Positions 1 to 10,900 of a stretch of DNA of 64,000 nt are shown piece after piece. Every line of letters starts with the position of its first letter. Position 1 is the stretch's first letter. The stretch comes from Pomphorhynchus laevis (Eukaryota; Acanthocephala; Palaeacanthocephala; Echinorhynchida; Pomphorhynchidae): assembly GCA_012934845.2 (NCBI GenBank), contig WNNJ02002105.1, positions 62,001 through 126,000 on the forward strand. Reading direction: 5' to 3'. The notes under the pieces are model-generated. The model had not been told where the DNA came from. It did not search any database and saw only the letters and a list, made by a program, of their open reading frames with translations. Both the position numbers and the translations under genes were made by a program.

Positions 1-33
1 TTTTAAATTTATTTTTAATATTATTGTGTTGAT

Positions 34-300
34 TTATATATATTTTACTATTTTCTGCTTGATGTTATTTTTATAGTAACCTAGTTTAAAATATGTATCT
101 ATTAAATTATTTAAATGATTTTGAAGAAAACCAATATCATTACATATTGTTGCAATTCTTAAAATTTTATTTATGTATTATATTTGATATTATATGGTAT
201 GCATGAATGCTCATGCAAAAATATGTTTCTTGTAATTTAAATATGTCGTATTAACGATATAAATTAAAAGTAGTTTTAATGTCATCTTTACGATATAAGT
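34..300 (-). mobile_element. Penelope-like element C-terminal fragment
   Basis: Read on the minus strand this gives the tail of a PLE reverse transcriptase: CIPYNIKYN, then EILRIATICNDIGF, then IDTYFKLGYYKN, with a stop at 34-36. The IPY...LRI.R.C...F......L...F...GY pattern is the usual PLE tail after the catalytic palm. No start and no catalytic motifs are present, so this is a 5'-truncated relic. A similar tail lies beyond the LINE at 2979. Confidence 0.7.
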
Positions 301-319
301 ATATAGAAGTTGATATATA

Positions 320-2978
320 ATACATATATAATATATATGTATAAAAAAATAAAATTATTTTTTAACGAGACAAATGCGCCCCAACGCACGCTCACATGAC
401 CACAACAAAACAAAAATATCATGTGCCGAGGTGTGAACGGAGGAGGTGTTTGAATGTGATAAAGGAAGGAGCGCTGCGGACGTCGAGAGGAAGTTGATTC
501 CAGGCGAGTGAGGCGGCTACGAGGAAGGAACGGAGACCGTAGTTGTTGGAGTAATTGGGAACGTGGAGTAAGAAGGAATTACGAGAACGCAGCCAAAGCG
601 AGGTGGGGTGAGTGTCGTCTAAGAAAGGAATGTGGATAAACGATGTGAAGCCGACAGCGATGAGACAAAAAGTTACGAGTAGGCGGAGTTTGATGCGCAT
701 GTAAATGGTGGGCCAGGAGAGTTGGGCAAAATATGTGGATGTGTGGTCGAAGCGACGGACACGAAAGAGCACTCGAATGGCGGAGTTGATTACGCATTGT
801 AGGGGTAGGATTATAAATTTTGGAGAATTGACCTAAAGGCTAAGGCAGTAATCGATTTTAGGGAAAAGAAGCGATGAAACAAGAGACATACAAGAACGGA
901 AGTCGATAAGGGGGCGGATACGGCGGATGTCACTGAGAATTAAGTTAGACGAGCGGACCTTGTCACGGACGAAGGGTTTAAGGGAAAGGTGATCATCGAA
1001 ATGGAAGCCTAAGAAAGTGAGATTGTGGACTATGGGGATGATCGATGAGGCAAAATATACAGTGGGAGGAGATATGTTTGGTTTACGGGGGAGGATCCAC
1101 ATTATTTTGGACTTGTCGGGGTTTAGAACGAGATGGAGATTGGAGAGACGTTTGTAGATAGAAGAAAGACAGTTGGAGGCAGAAATGCCGATATCGTGTA
1201 TGCGATGTGCGGGTGCATGAGCATAGATTAGAATGTCATCGGCGTATTGCATGACCTTAAAGGAGTAAGGTTTGATAAACGGAGATAGATCGCCACGCAG
1301 AAGAGAGAAAAGCAGAGGACCTAGGACAGAACCTTGTGGGACACGGCAAAAGATAAGGATGAGAGATAAGGATGATAAATTAGAACAAACGCGGAAGGAA
1401 CGGTCGGATAGGTATGAGGCGAACCATGCTACGGAGGAGGAAGAAAATCCGTAATCATAACGAAGGCGAGAAAGGAGGACGGAGTGGTCGACAATGTCGA
1501 ATGCGGAGGAGAGGTCGAGGGAGATGAGAACACTATATAGAGCCTTGTCTCGAGAAATGAGTAAGTCGTTGTACACTTTTATGCATGCGATTTCTGTCGA
1601 GTGATTAGAGCGGAAAGCGGATTGGAAAGGAGGGTACAGATTGGATGAGGAGAGATAAGCGTTGATTTGTATTAAGATGAGGCGTTCTAAGAGCTTAGAA
1701 AGAGTAGGGAGTAGCGAAATGGGGCGATAGCTAGAAGGAAGGGAGGGGTCGAGCGATTGTTTCTTAAGGAGGGGACGAACGATTACGGATTTCTAGTGTG
1801 AAAGGAATATACGACTGCGGATGGACGAGTAAAACAAGGTTGTGAGAAAAGGGAATATCGATGGGCATATGGATTTAAGTATGTTAAATATCGGGTTAGA
1901 AGAACGACAAGTGAGCAATTCAAAAGAGCAAGGTGTGAAAAGTGGATTGATTTTGTGAAGAGACGGGGGTGAAGCGCGAATGCGACGATACCGCCATGAT
2001 TAGAGAATTTAGAAGGGTATATGCTGAGGGGGCGGGCGGATTTGACTAGGAAGCAAACGGCAGAGAGCAGACGGCGAATGAAAAGGTCGTCGGAATCTGG
2101 GTGCCAACATTCGGTAAGGCAGAAGAGATCGATGGATTGCTTGGTGAATAGGTTGATGACAAGATCGGATTTATTGAGAATAGATCTAGTGTTGAGGAGG
2201 CCGAGGCGGAAACCGTGTGTTGTGGCGAAAGAGTCTAGTGGAGAAGACAAATAGGGGAGATTGAGCGCCATCGAATTATGGGACGAGTGTGGACAACTTG
2301 AAAATTTCCGTCTGTTTCGGATAGAGAGTGCTGTGTCGCCGTTTTCCTTGCGACGGCGTTTTTGAATGCGGGCAGAAGAGAGTTGTGCGATTTCAGAAGG
2401 GGTGCGATTGGGGAAAAATAGAGTGGTTGAAGAGGACATGAGTTTAAATCGTTGAGAGAGGACAGAAGACGCATCAGAGCAATTCTTGAAAACGATTTTA
2501 AGAAGAGGGGGCTGGGAAGAATTAGATCGAGAAGATTTGTTTAGACGGATGAATGCGACAAGAGAAATGTCCTTGAAAAAGGATGGTTTATCCGCAGGGA
2601 CAAAAGACGAGAGGATGGATCTGAAGGCGGAAACGTCGTGGTCGAGACGTGCTTGTGAAGATAAGGAGTTGGAAGAAGTGATATTAGTGACGATGACGCA
2701 ACGATCGCGAGAAGGAAAGCGCTTTCGTAAAGGAGCACGGCTGACGTGAGTAGGTGAGATCACGATAGAAGACTTGGCAGTTGATGATTTGGAGGGATTT
2801 GGTTTGACGACGGGAGACATAGAGGATAATGATAATAAAGATGGTGGCAAGCGATGTGAGGAAAGGTTATGAGTGGAAGGTTAGTAAAGGGTGGTGGAGG
2901 TGATTTTGATTGATGGATGCAAGTTATTGAGAAACAAGACGGGAAGGACGGGACGTGGATGTCGGGGAGTGAAGATGA
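320..2978 (-). mobile_element. CR1/L2-type LINE, family A, truncated copy A1
   Basis: Non-LTR retrotransposon on the minus strand. From 2850 down: an ORF1-like segment (FPSRDRCVIVTN...LDHDVSAFRSIL), then an APE-type endonuclease start (GLLNTRSILNKSD, LTECWH near 2150), then an RT at 1576-833 with LDLSSAFDIVDH, PQGSVLGPLLF and YADDILIY, then the C-terminal AWNQLPLDVR...F..LLRSHL near 500. The 5' end is truncated at 2978 inside PLE sequence, and about 0.4 kb between endonuclease and RT is missing relative to 15055-18124. The 3' UTR ends in an A/T-rich tail. Several frame breaks make it non-functional. Confidence 0.88.
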
Positions 2979-3300
2979 CATGTTATTTTTATAGTAACCT
3001 AGTTTAAAATATGTATCTATTAAATTATTTAAATGATTTTGAAGAAAGCCAATATCATTACATATTGTTGCAATTCTTAAAATTTCATTATTTAATGTAT
3101 TATATTTTATATTATATCGTATGCATAAATGCTCATGCAAAAATATGTTTCTTGTAAATTTAAATATGTCATCTTTACGATATAAATTAATACTAGTTTT
3201 AGTTAATGTAAATTTAATGTTTATATCTAGATATATACCTTCTTTATCATCAATATTGGTTTTATTAGGAATGAAACAACCTGGATGAAGTATAAATGCC
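2979..3300 (-). mobile_element. Penelope-like element C-terminal fragment
   Basis: Minus-strand tail as at 34-300 but reaching further upstream: KTNIDDKEGIYLD, then INLYRKDDIFKF, then the IPYNIKYN...LRIATICND...GYYKN block. KTN.....YLD and LYRK are standard post-palm PLE segments. It directly abuts the 5' end of the LINE at 2978, so PLE tails flank the LINE on both sides in the same orientation. Confidence 0.72.
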
Positions 3301-4080
3301 TTCTTTATGAGGTATGATTAGCTCCACCAATGTTGATTTTGTAACTGTGCAGTCAAAATATTGAAATTTTTAATTTTTAACTTTTTTTACGTAAGTAAAA
3401 ATGTTTAAGGGATAATAATACATATAATATTATAAAATATTATATAATATTATTTATTATATAATACATATATTCATCTTTAAGATATAAATTAAAATAT
3501 TTATTTACTTATTGAATAAAAATTGCTAGAATTAAATACACATATATCATCAATGTATCGAAACATATTTCATCTTTATATAATTAAGATTTATTTTTTT
3601 AAACAGTTATGAACAAATTCATTTTCTAGAAAGCTTAACTGAGTTTACGTATTTAATATAAAAATAAAAAATATTTTAATGTTCGTATCTAGATAGATAC
3701 TTTATTTGTGAGGTACATATATGCTTTCTTAATGAGGTATGATGAGGTTCCCCACGTTGATTTCGTAACTGCGCAGTCAAAATAATGATTTTTTAAATTT
3801 TTTAATTTTTAACTTTGCAGAATGCAATAAGTATTTCGTTAAATCTATTAATTGATGTTAATTTAATGTTCATATCTAGATATAAACATTCTTTATGAGG
3901 TATGATGAACTCCACCAACGTTGATTCTGTAACTGGGCAGTCAAAATATTGAAATTTTTAATTTTTTAATTTTTAACTTTGCAGAATGTAATAACTATTT
4001 CATTAAATCTAATTGTCAATAAAGCAGACGAGTGGTCGTCAGCCAATATTAGAAGGGCTGAAACATGAAACGTAGGTATT
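3301..4080 (+). repeat. AT-rich repeated modules
   Basis: Three related modules at about 3308, 3732 and 3896 each read GAGGTATGATnA..., then CCAC..CGTTGAT..., then CAGTCAAAAT, then runs of ATTTTTAA. They look like decayed relatives of the hammerhead-like module just downstream (GATGAGGTCCACC...). The block runs without a clear boundary from the PLE tail into the hammerhead-like sequence, so it may be part of a PLE pseudo-LTR. No coding potential seen. Confidence 0.45.
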
Positions 4081-4083
4081 GGA

Positions 4084-4130
4084 TCAGTAGCTGATGAGGT
4101 CAACCAATACTGAAACGTAGCGTACTGCTG
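4084..4130 (+). ncRNA. Hammerhead-ribozyme-like motif (type I)
   Basis: Stem I CAGTAG (4085-4090) pairs with CTGCTG (4125-4130), with one G-U. Core CTGATGA is 4091-4097. A weak stem II GGT/ACT carries a C-rich loop. GAA is 4112-4114. A short stem III ACG-TAG-CGT ends in GTA, with cleavage predicted after A4124. The short stem III type I layout is known from PLE and other retroelement hammerheads. Position 11.1 is U where C is usual, so activity may be weak. A competing pairing GTATTGG/CCAATAC overlaps it. Confidence 0.55.
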
Positions 4131-4194
4131 TTGGCTTATAGATAGGATAAAAATATCGTGCAGAATAAAACAGTCATCAAAAATTTAATGGTTA

Positions 4195-4398
4195 CAATGA
4201 CTGCACAGGTATATCAACTAACCAACATTTTGAAAATTTAATTAAAATCATTTCTGATTTTAAATAAATCAGAGTTGGTATGAAAAGGTGTTACCTTCAA
4301 TTGGAAATCTACCTATATTTGCAATTAACTGCTATTATCCAACCAGGCAGCAATAGTTTGCTTCCTAATTCAAAATTGATATACCTGTGAAGTCATTG
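4195..4398 (+). mobile_element. 204-bp MITE with 23-bp terminal inverted repeats
   Basis: The ends CAATGACTGCACAGG... and its inverse match at 22 of 23 positions, and both ends are flanked by TA (4193-4194 and 4399-4400), as expected for a Tc1/mariner-type target duplication. The interior has no ORF, so it is a non-autonomous element. An equal-length copy sits at 19341-19544 in the duplicated segment. Confidence 0.75.
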
Positions 4399-4424
4399 TA
4401 TTGTTACTATTACTCATATGTATG

Positions 4425-5520
4425 GTTACATGGTTCGCCTCATATCTATCCGACCGTTCCTTTCGCGTCTGTTCTAATTCATCATCCTTATCTCTCATCC
4501 CTATCTTTTGCCGTGTCCCACAAGGTTCTGTCCTAGGTCCTCTGCTTTTCTCTCTTCTGCGTGGCGATCTATCTCTGTTTATCAAACCTTAGTCCTTTAA
4601 GGTCATGCAATACGCCGATGACATTCTAATCTATGCTCATGCACCCGCACATCGCATACACGATATCGGCATTTCTGCTTCCAACTGTCTTTCTTCTATC
4701 TACAAACGTCTCTCCAAATCTCCATCTCGTTCTAAACCCCGACAAGTCCAAAATAATGTGGATCCTCCCCGTAAACCAAACATATCTCCTCCCACTGTAT
4801 ATTTTGCCTCATCGATCATCCCCATAGTCCACAATCTCACTTTCTTAGACTTCCATTTCGATGATCACCTTTCCCTTAAACCCTTCGTCCGTGACAAGGT
4901 CCGCTCATCTAACTTAATTCTCCGTAACATCCGCCGTATCCGCTCCCTTATCGACTTCCGTTCTTGTATGTCTCTTATTTCATCGCTTCTTTTCCCTAAA
5001 ATCGATTACTGCCTTAACCTTTTCGCCAATTCTACAAAATCCATCATCATACCCTTACTACGAATAATCGACACCGCCGTTCGATTGCTCTTTCGTCTCC
5101 GTCGCTTCGACCACACATCCCCATATTTTGCCCAACTCTCCTGGCCCACCATCCACATCCGCATCAAACTCCGCCTTCTTCTCGTTACTTTTCGTCTCAT
5201 CGCTGTCGGCTCCCCATCGTTCATCAACCTTCCTTTCTTAGACGATACTCGCCCCACCTCGCTATCGTTTCGTTCCTGTCATACCCTCTTACTCCACGTT
5301 TCCAATTACTCCAACAACTACGATCTCCGATCCTTCCTCGTCGCCGCCTCACTCGCCTGGAATCAACTTCCTCTCGACGTCCGCCGCGCTCCTTCCTTTA
5401 TCACATTCAAACACCTCCTCCGTTCACACCTTCTCGACACCTGATTCACAGTCTTGTTTTTTTGTGGTCATGTAAGCGTGCGCTGGCATGCATTTGCCAC
5501 GTTAAAATAAATCTTTTTTT
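4425..5520 (+). mobile_element. LINE family A, 5'-truncated copy A2
   Basis: Plus-strand fragment of the LINE at 320-2978, starting inside the RT (WFASYLSDRSFRVCSN, PQGSVLGPLLF, then YADDILIYAHAPAHR at about 4610) and running to the C-terminal LLRSHL motif and stop near 5444. A 3' UTR follows and ends AAAATAAA with a T-rich run near 5520. A few small frame breaks are present. It lies opposite to the A1 copy, making an inverted repeat of about 1 kb. Confidence 0.85.
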
Positions 5521-5744
5521 TACTATTGAAAATTTGATGACTATTTTATTTTGCACTTACAAATTGTAAGACTAATTCGTCTTACATTTTGTACTGTTAT
5601 TTGATATTACATTTAATATTACGTTATAATTGAAATCATTTGTGATTTTGATTTAAATTGACGTTGAATATTGATTATTAAATTATTATATTATATTATT
5701 CAATATAAGTTTAATATAAGTCAATTAAAGTCGAATCCTACACG

Positions 5745-6560
5745 TTGCTTTAATCCTATCTATAAGCCAACAGCAGTGCGGTACATGTCAGTATTAGTGT
5801 ATTTTTTAATTTTTAAATTTTTAACTTTGCAGAATGTAATAAAAAAAATTATTTAAAAAAAATCTTTTTCATTAAATCTAATTGTCAATAAAACAGATGA
5901 GTGATCGCCAGTCAGCATTAAAAAACCGAAACGTGAAAGGTGGGTATTGGATCAGTAGCTGATGAGGTCCACCAAAACTGAAATATAGCGTAATTTTTTG
6001 GCTTATAGATGAGATGTCATAAAAAATTTTAACTGACGCGACTGCACCATTAAATTATGATAAATCCAATTTTTGATAGCTTATCTGGCAATAGTTGATG
6101 TGAAAAATGATCAAAGGCTTTTGACATATCTAATTGTACTAATTGAACTATGAGAAACTGTTAATGTGGATCAACACGATCCACAAGAAATTTGTGAATA
6201 AGCCCAGATTGTGTTTTGTGCTTCCAACCGAACAAACAGCGAATTGATTATGACCAACTTTCTTTACAAATAAAGTCCAAATCCGTATTCTAAAGTGCTT
6301 GGTTGCTGCTTGTTCTATTTTAAATATTGAATGCTTAAGTAGTTTGAAACGGGCCAACATTTGCAAAATATGTCTTTCATCAAATCTAATTGTCAATACA
6401 ACAGCTGAGTCGATTGATCGACAGCTAACATTGAAAGGACGAAACGTAGATATTGAATTAGTAGCTGAAGCTCACCAATACTGAAATGTAGCGCACTTAT
6501 GTTGGCTGATAGGTAGGATAAAAGGAGCGTGCATGATAAGAGTCATCATAATTTCAATGA
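5745..6560 (+). repeat. Decayed hammerhead-like modules
   Basis: Two plus-strand modules related to 3960-4190: one with TAGCTGATGAGGTCCACC at about 5956-5973 and one at about 6460-6505 with the core decayed to GCTGAAGCTC. Each follows the shared lead-in AATCTAATTGTCAATA. An inverted partial copy lies at 5745-5800. Core bases are lost, so these are relics. Copy 2 of the duplication lacks this interval. 6560-6730 shows nothing recognisable. Confidence 0.5.
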
Positions 6561-6732
6561 TATATAAGGACTGTAGTTGGTTGTATTACGTCATCAACAA
6601 GCCAGGCGATTAAGCCTTCCATTATCTTGTGAGTTTCCTGATTTTCTTTTGGTTAATGACATTCAAAATATCTTGCATGCCTGGACCTGAGGACCAGACG
6701 TTATTGAGAGTAATTAAGAGCTTTGCGTACGC

Positions 6733-7260
6733 CTTAAAAACCAGGCACCTCCTGAACAAGGCAGAATGTTGCATTCCGCAGTAAAAGCAGATTTCTGTGT
6801 TTTTACATGGGTCATTGCTGTGGTATTAGCTGCTAGATCCTCAAATACCACAAGATTTACTTCAACAGCAGCCCAGCCTTAACGCCACCAGCAATGGCAG
6901 AGGTTACACTGGGGGAGGTGAATTCATCGCTACTAATGTGGACAAAGATTAAATTACATCAAGGGAAATGATTGCAGGCATAGTTGGTCAATATGTTTGC
7001 ATTTTCTTCCGTGGTATTGGCAAAGGCAATGAGCAGGGTGTGTTTCTCTTGCCTTTGATAAATCATACATTATATATCTTGTATTGCTTTTCACGTGCAT
7101 CTGGATCAGTCTTGTCAAGGACTGGAAGTATATTGGATATTTAACTGAAGCCTGATTGGCTTGTAAGACAAGGTTACTTTGGTGAAGGCAAATCACTTCG
7201 GTGAAGTGATTTGCGTCGGTGTTAGCAATATCAGAGGTCATAAAATAAATTCCGTATGTA
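6733..7260 (-). other. Unidentified conserved block with a 95-codon ORF
   Basis: The minus-strand ORF at 7241-6954 (MTSDIANTDANHF...HGRKCKHIDQL) recurs almost unchanged at 20543-20830, which only reflects the recent duplication. I do not recognise it. Short stretches in another minus frame (AFANTTEENANILTNYACNHF...) also look protein-like, so it may be a decayed gene or transposon. It contains a perfect 12-bp stem with a 3-nt loop at 7188-7214. Confidence 0.25.
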
Positions 7261-7980
7261 TTACCAGTAGCACGGGCAGAGTTAAGAATAACTCTATTTG
7301 AATAATTGGTTACACAAGTTCGTCAAAATTGATGTTAAAAAATTCAGTTTTTTTTGCGATTCCAACCCAGCCATTTCTCAATCTACTCTAAATTAAAGAT
7401 ACCAAAAGGAAACGAGCATTTGGTTTCTTTAAAGCTTGTAAACTTAAGCCGCCCCGGGGTCGACTAAACTAAAATTAAATGTAACGAACGTTAAAAGAAA
7501 AATATTACTAAATAGCACATAGTCGAGCATTAGATTCACTAAAGACGGAAAACGGTAATGAACAATATATGAGGATCAGAGCGTCAAAAGAGAATTAACA
7601 GGATATAAATTGTTTAAAAAAGATTATAGTAAAAATCAGAAAGACACGAACGTAAGTTATACTAAATATTAAAAGGGAGAGATTTCCAGATACAAAAAAA
7701 ACAGTTCCAACCGGCTTAAGTAGTTAAAAACGAATTTTCAACTACTGAATGTAATTTAAAAATAGAAAACCATCTAAATATTAAATCTACAAAAGAAAAT
7801 TTTAATGTGAAATTGTTAATGTGAAGCATTCTGAGATTATGAAAAAGTAAATTTTAACAACAAATTAAAGTCTTAATCTATCTCGAACTGTTTTAGCATC
7901 AAAAGATAAATACTTTTCACAAATTGTGATAAATTGTTAGGAGTAGAAGTTCCAATTTGTGTAGAACAATAAAATAAAAT
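7261..7980. other. AT-rich spacer, nothing recognised
   Basis: No convincing ORF, RNA or repeat apart from the copy of this stretch at 20851-21572. It leads into the satellite; the first monomer-like boundary (ATAACTGAATGTCGATCG) is near 7980. Confidence 0.5.
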
Positions 7981-10900
7981 AACTGAATGTCGATCGATAA
8001 ATATTATTCGTTCGCAATCAAACCGGACAAGGTAGGTGTGAGGCATGTGGTAATTAGTCAATTATCAGCATGTAAACAATTAAGGGTTCAATGTCAAATA
8101 ATGAAATTGTACGGCGTATATCAACAAGAACATAAACCGAATATTTGATTTTAGGCATCTCCGTTGGGTAAAGAAAATTAAACACTTAGATAATGCCTTT
8201 AGTTTTAAAAGTTGACTTTCCAACTGGAGATTGCAGATACATTTATTGATGCCATTTACTTATGCAAAAATACTTAAATGTTGTAGAACAAATATTCAAG
8301 GAAACATGTTCAAATATAATTTAAGGCATATACTTAGAACGACAGTTTATCATCCTTCGAGAATGCCTATTAAATTTTAATTAATTATCAAATCTTATAA
8401 AATAACTGAATTTCGATAGGGAAGTAATTTTGTTTAGGATCAAACCTGACAAGTTAGGTAGCGACAATGTTGTAATTCGTCGATTATCATCTTGTAAAAA
8501 TAAAGGGTTCAATGTCAAATAATGAAATTGTGCGGCGTATATCCACAAGAACATAAACCGAATATTTGATTTTAGGCATTACGTTGGGTAAAGAAAATTA
8601 AACCCTTAGATAATGCCTTTAGTTTTAAAAGTTGACTTTCCAACTGGAGATTGCAGATACATTTATTGATGCCATATTACTTATGCTAAAATACTTAAAT
8701 GTTGTAGAACAAATATTCAAGGAAACATGTTCAAATATAATTTAAGGCATATACTTATAACGACAGTTTATCATCCTTCGAGAATGCCTATTAAATTTTA
8801 ATTAATTATCAAATCTTATAAAATAACTGAATTTCGATAGGGAAGTATTTTTGTTTAGGATCAAACCTGACAAGTTAGGTAGCGACGATGTTGTAATTCG
8901 TCGATTATCAGCATGTAAACAATTAAGGGTTCAATGTCAAATAATGAAATTGTGCGGCGTATATCCACAAGAACATAAACCGAATATTTGATTTTAGGCA
9001 TCTAAGTTGGGTAAAGAAAATCAAACCCTTAGATAATGCCTCTAGTTTTAAAAGTTGACTTTCCAACTGGAGATTGCAGATACAATTATTCATGCCATTT
9101 ACTTATGCAAAAATACTTAAATGTTGTAGAACAAATATTCAAGGAAACATGTTCAAATATAATTTAAGGCATATACTTAGAACGACAGTTTATCATCCTT
9201 CGAGAATGCCTATTAAATTTTAATTAATTATCAAATCTTATAAAATAACTGAATTTCGATAGGGAAGTATTTTTGTTTAGGATCAAACCTGACAAGTTAG
9301 GTAGCCACGATGTTGTAATTAGTCAATTATCAGCATGTAAACAATAAAGTGTTCAATGTTAAATAATGAAATTGTGCGGCGTATATATCTACAAGAACAT
9401 AAACCGAATATTTGATTTTAGGCATCTACGTTGAGTAAACAAAATCAAACCCTTACATAATGCCTCTAGTTTTAAAAGTTGACTTTCCAACTGGAGATTG
9501 CAGATACATTTATTGATGCCATATTACTTATGCTAAAATACTTAAATGTTGTAGAACAAATATTCAAGGAAACATGTTCAAATATAATTTTAGGCATATA
9601 CTTAGAACGACAGTTTATCATCATTAGAGATTGCCTAATAAATTTTAATTAATTATCAAATCTTATAAAATAACTGAATTTCGATAGAGAAGCATTTTTG
9701 TTTAGGATCAAACCGGACAAGTTAGGTAGCGACGATGTTGTAATTAGTCAATTATCAGCATGTGAACAATTAAGGGTTCAATGTCAAATAATGAAATTGT
9801 GCGGCGTATATCCACAAGAACATAAACCGAATATTTGATTTTAGGCATCTCCGTTGGGTAAAGAAAATTAAACACTTAGATAATGCCTTTAGTTTTAAAA
9901 GTTGACTTTCCAACTGGAGATTGCAGATACATATATTGATGCCATTTACTTATGCAAAAATACTTAAATGTTGTAGAACAAATATTCAAGGAAACATGTT
10001 CAAATACAATTTAAAGTATATACTTAGAACGACAGTTTATCATCCTTCGAGAATGCCTATTAAATTTTAATTAATTATCAAATCTTATAAAATAACTGAA
10101 TTTCGATAGGGAAGTATTTTTGTTTAGGATCAAACCTGACAAGTTAGGTAGCGACGATGTTGTAATTAGTCAATTATCAGCATGTAAAAATAAAGTGTTT
10201 AATGTCAAATAATGAAATTGTGCGGCGTATATCCACAAGAACATAAACCGAATATTTGATTTTAGGCATCTCCGTTGGGTAAAGAAAATTAAACCCTTAG
10301 ATAATGCCTTTAGTTTTAAAAGTTGACTTTCCAACTGGAGATTGCAGATACATTTATTGATGCCATATTACTTATGCTAAAATACTTAAATGTTGTAAAA
10401 CAAATATTCAAGGAAACATGTTCAAATATAATTTAAAGCATATACTTAGAACGACAGTTTATCATCCTTCGAGAATGCCTATTAAATTTTAATTAATTAT
10501 CAAATCTTATAAAATAACTGAATTTCGATAGGGAAGTATTGTTGTTTAGGATCAAACCGGACAAGTTAGGTAGCGACGATGTTGTAATTATTCAATTATC
10601 AGCATGTAAACAATTAAGGGTTCAATGTCAAATAATGAAATTGTGCGGCGTATATCCACAAGAACATAAACCGAATATTTGATTTTAGGCATCTACGTTG
10701 GGTAAAGAAAATCAAACCCTTAGATAATGCCTCTAGTTTTAAAAGTTGACTTTCCAACTGGAGATTGCAGATACATTTATTGATGCCATATTACTTATGC
10801 TAAAATACTTAAATGTTGTAAAACAAATATTCAAGGAAACATGTTCAAATATAATTTAAAGCATATACTTAGAACGACAGTTTATCATCCTTCGAGAATG

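Noticed and set aside
1272-2749. Plus-strand Arg/Glu-rich ORFs (1272-1454, 2021-2254, 2486-2749)
   Set aside because: Antisense shadows of the minus-strand LINE; they recur at every LINE copy with no protein-like features.
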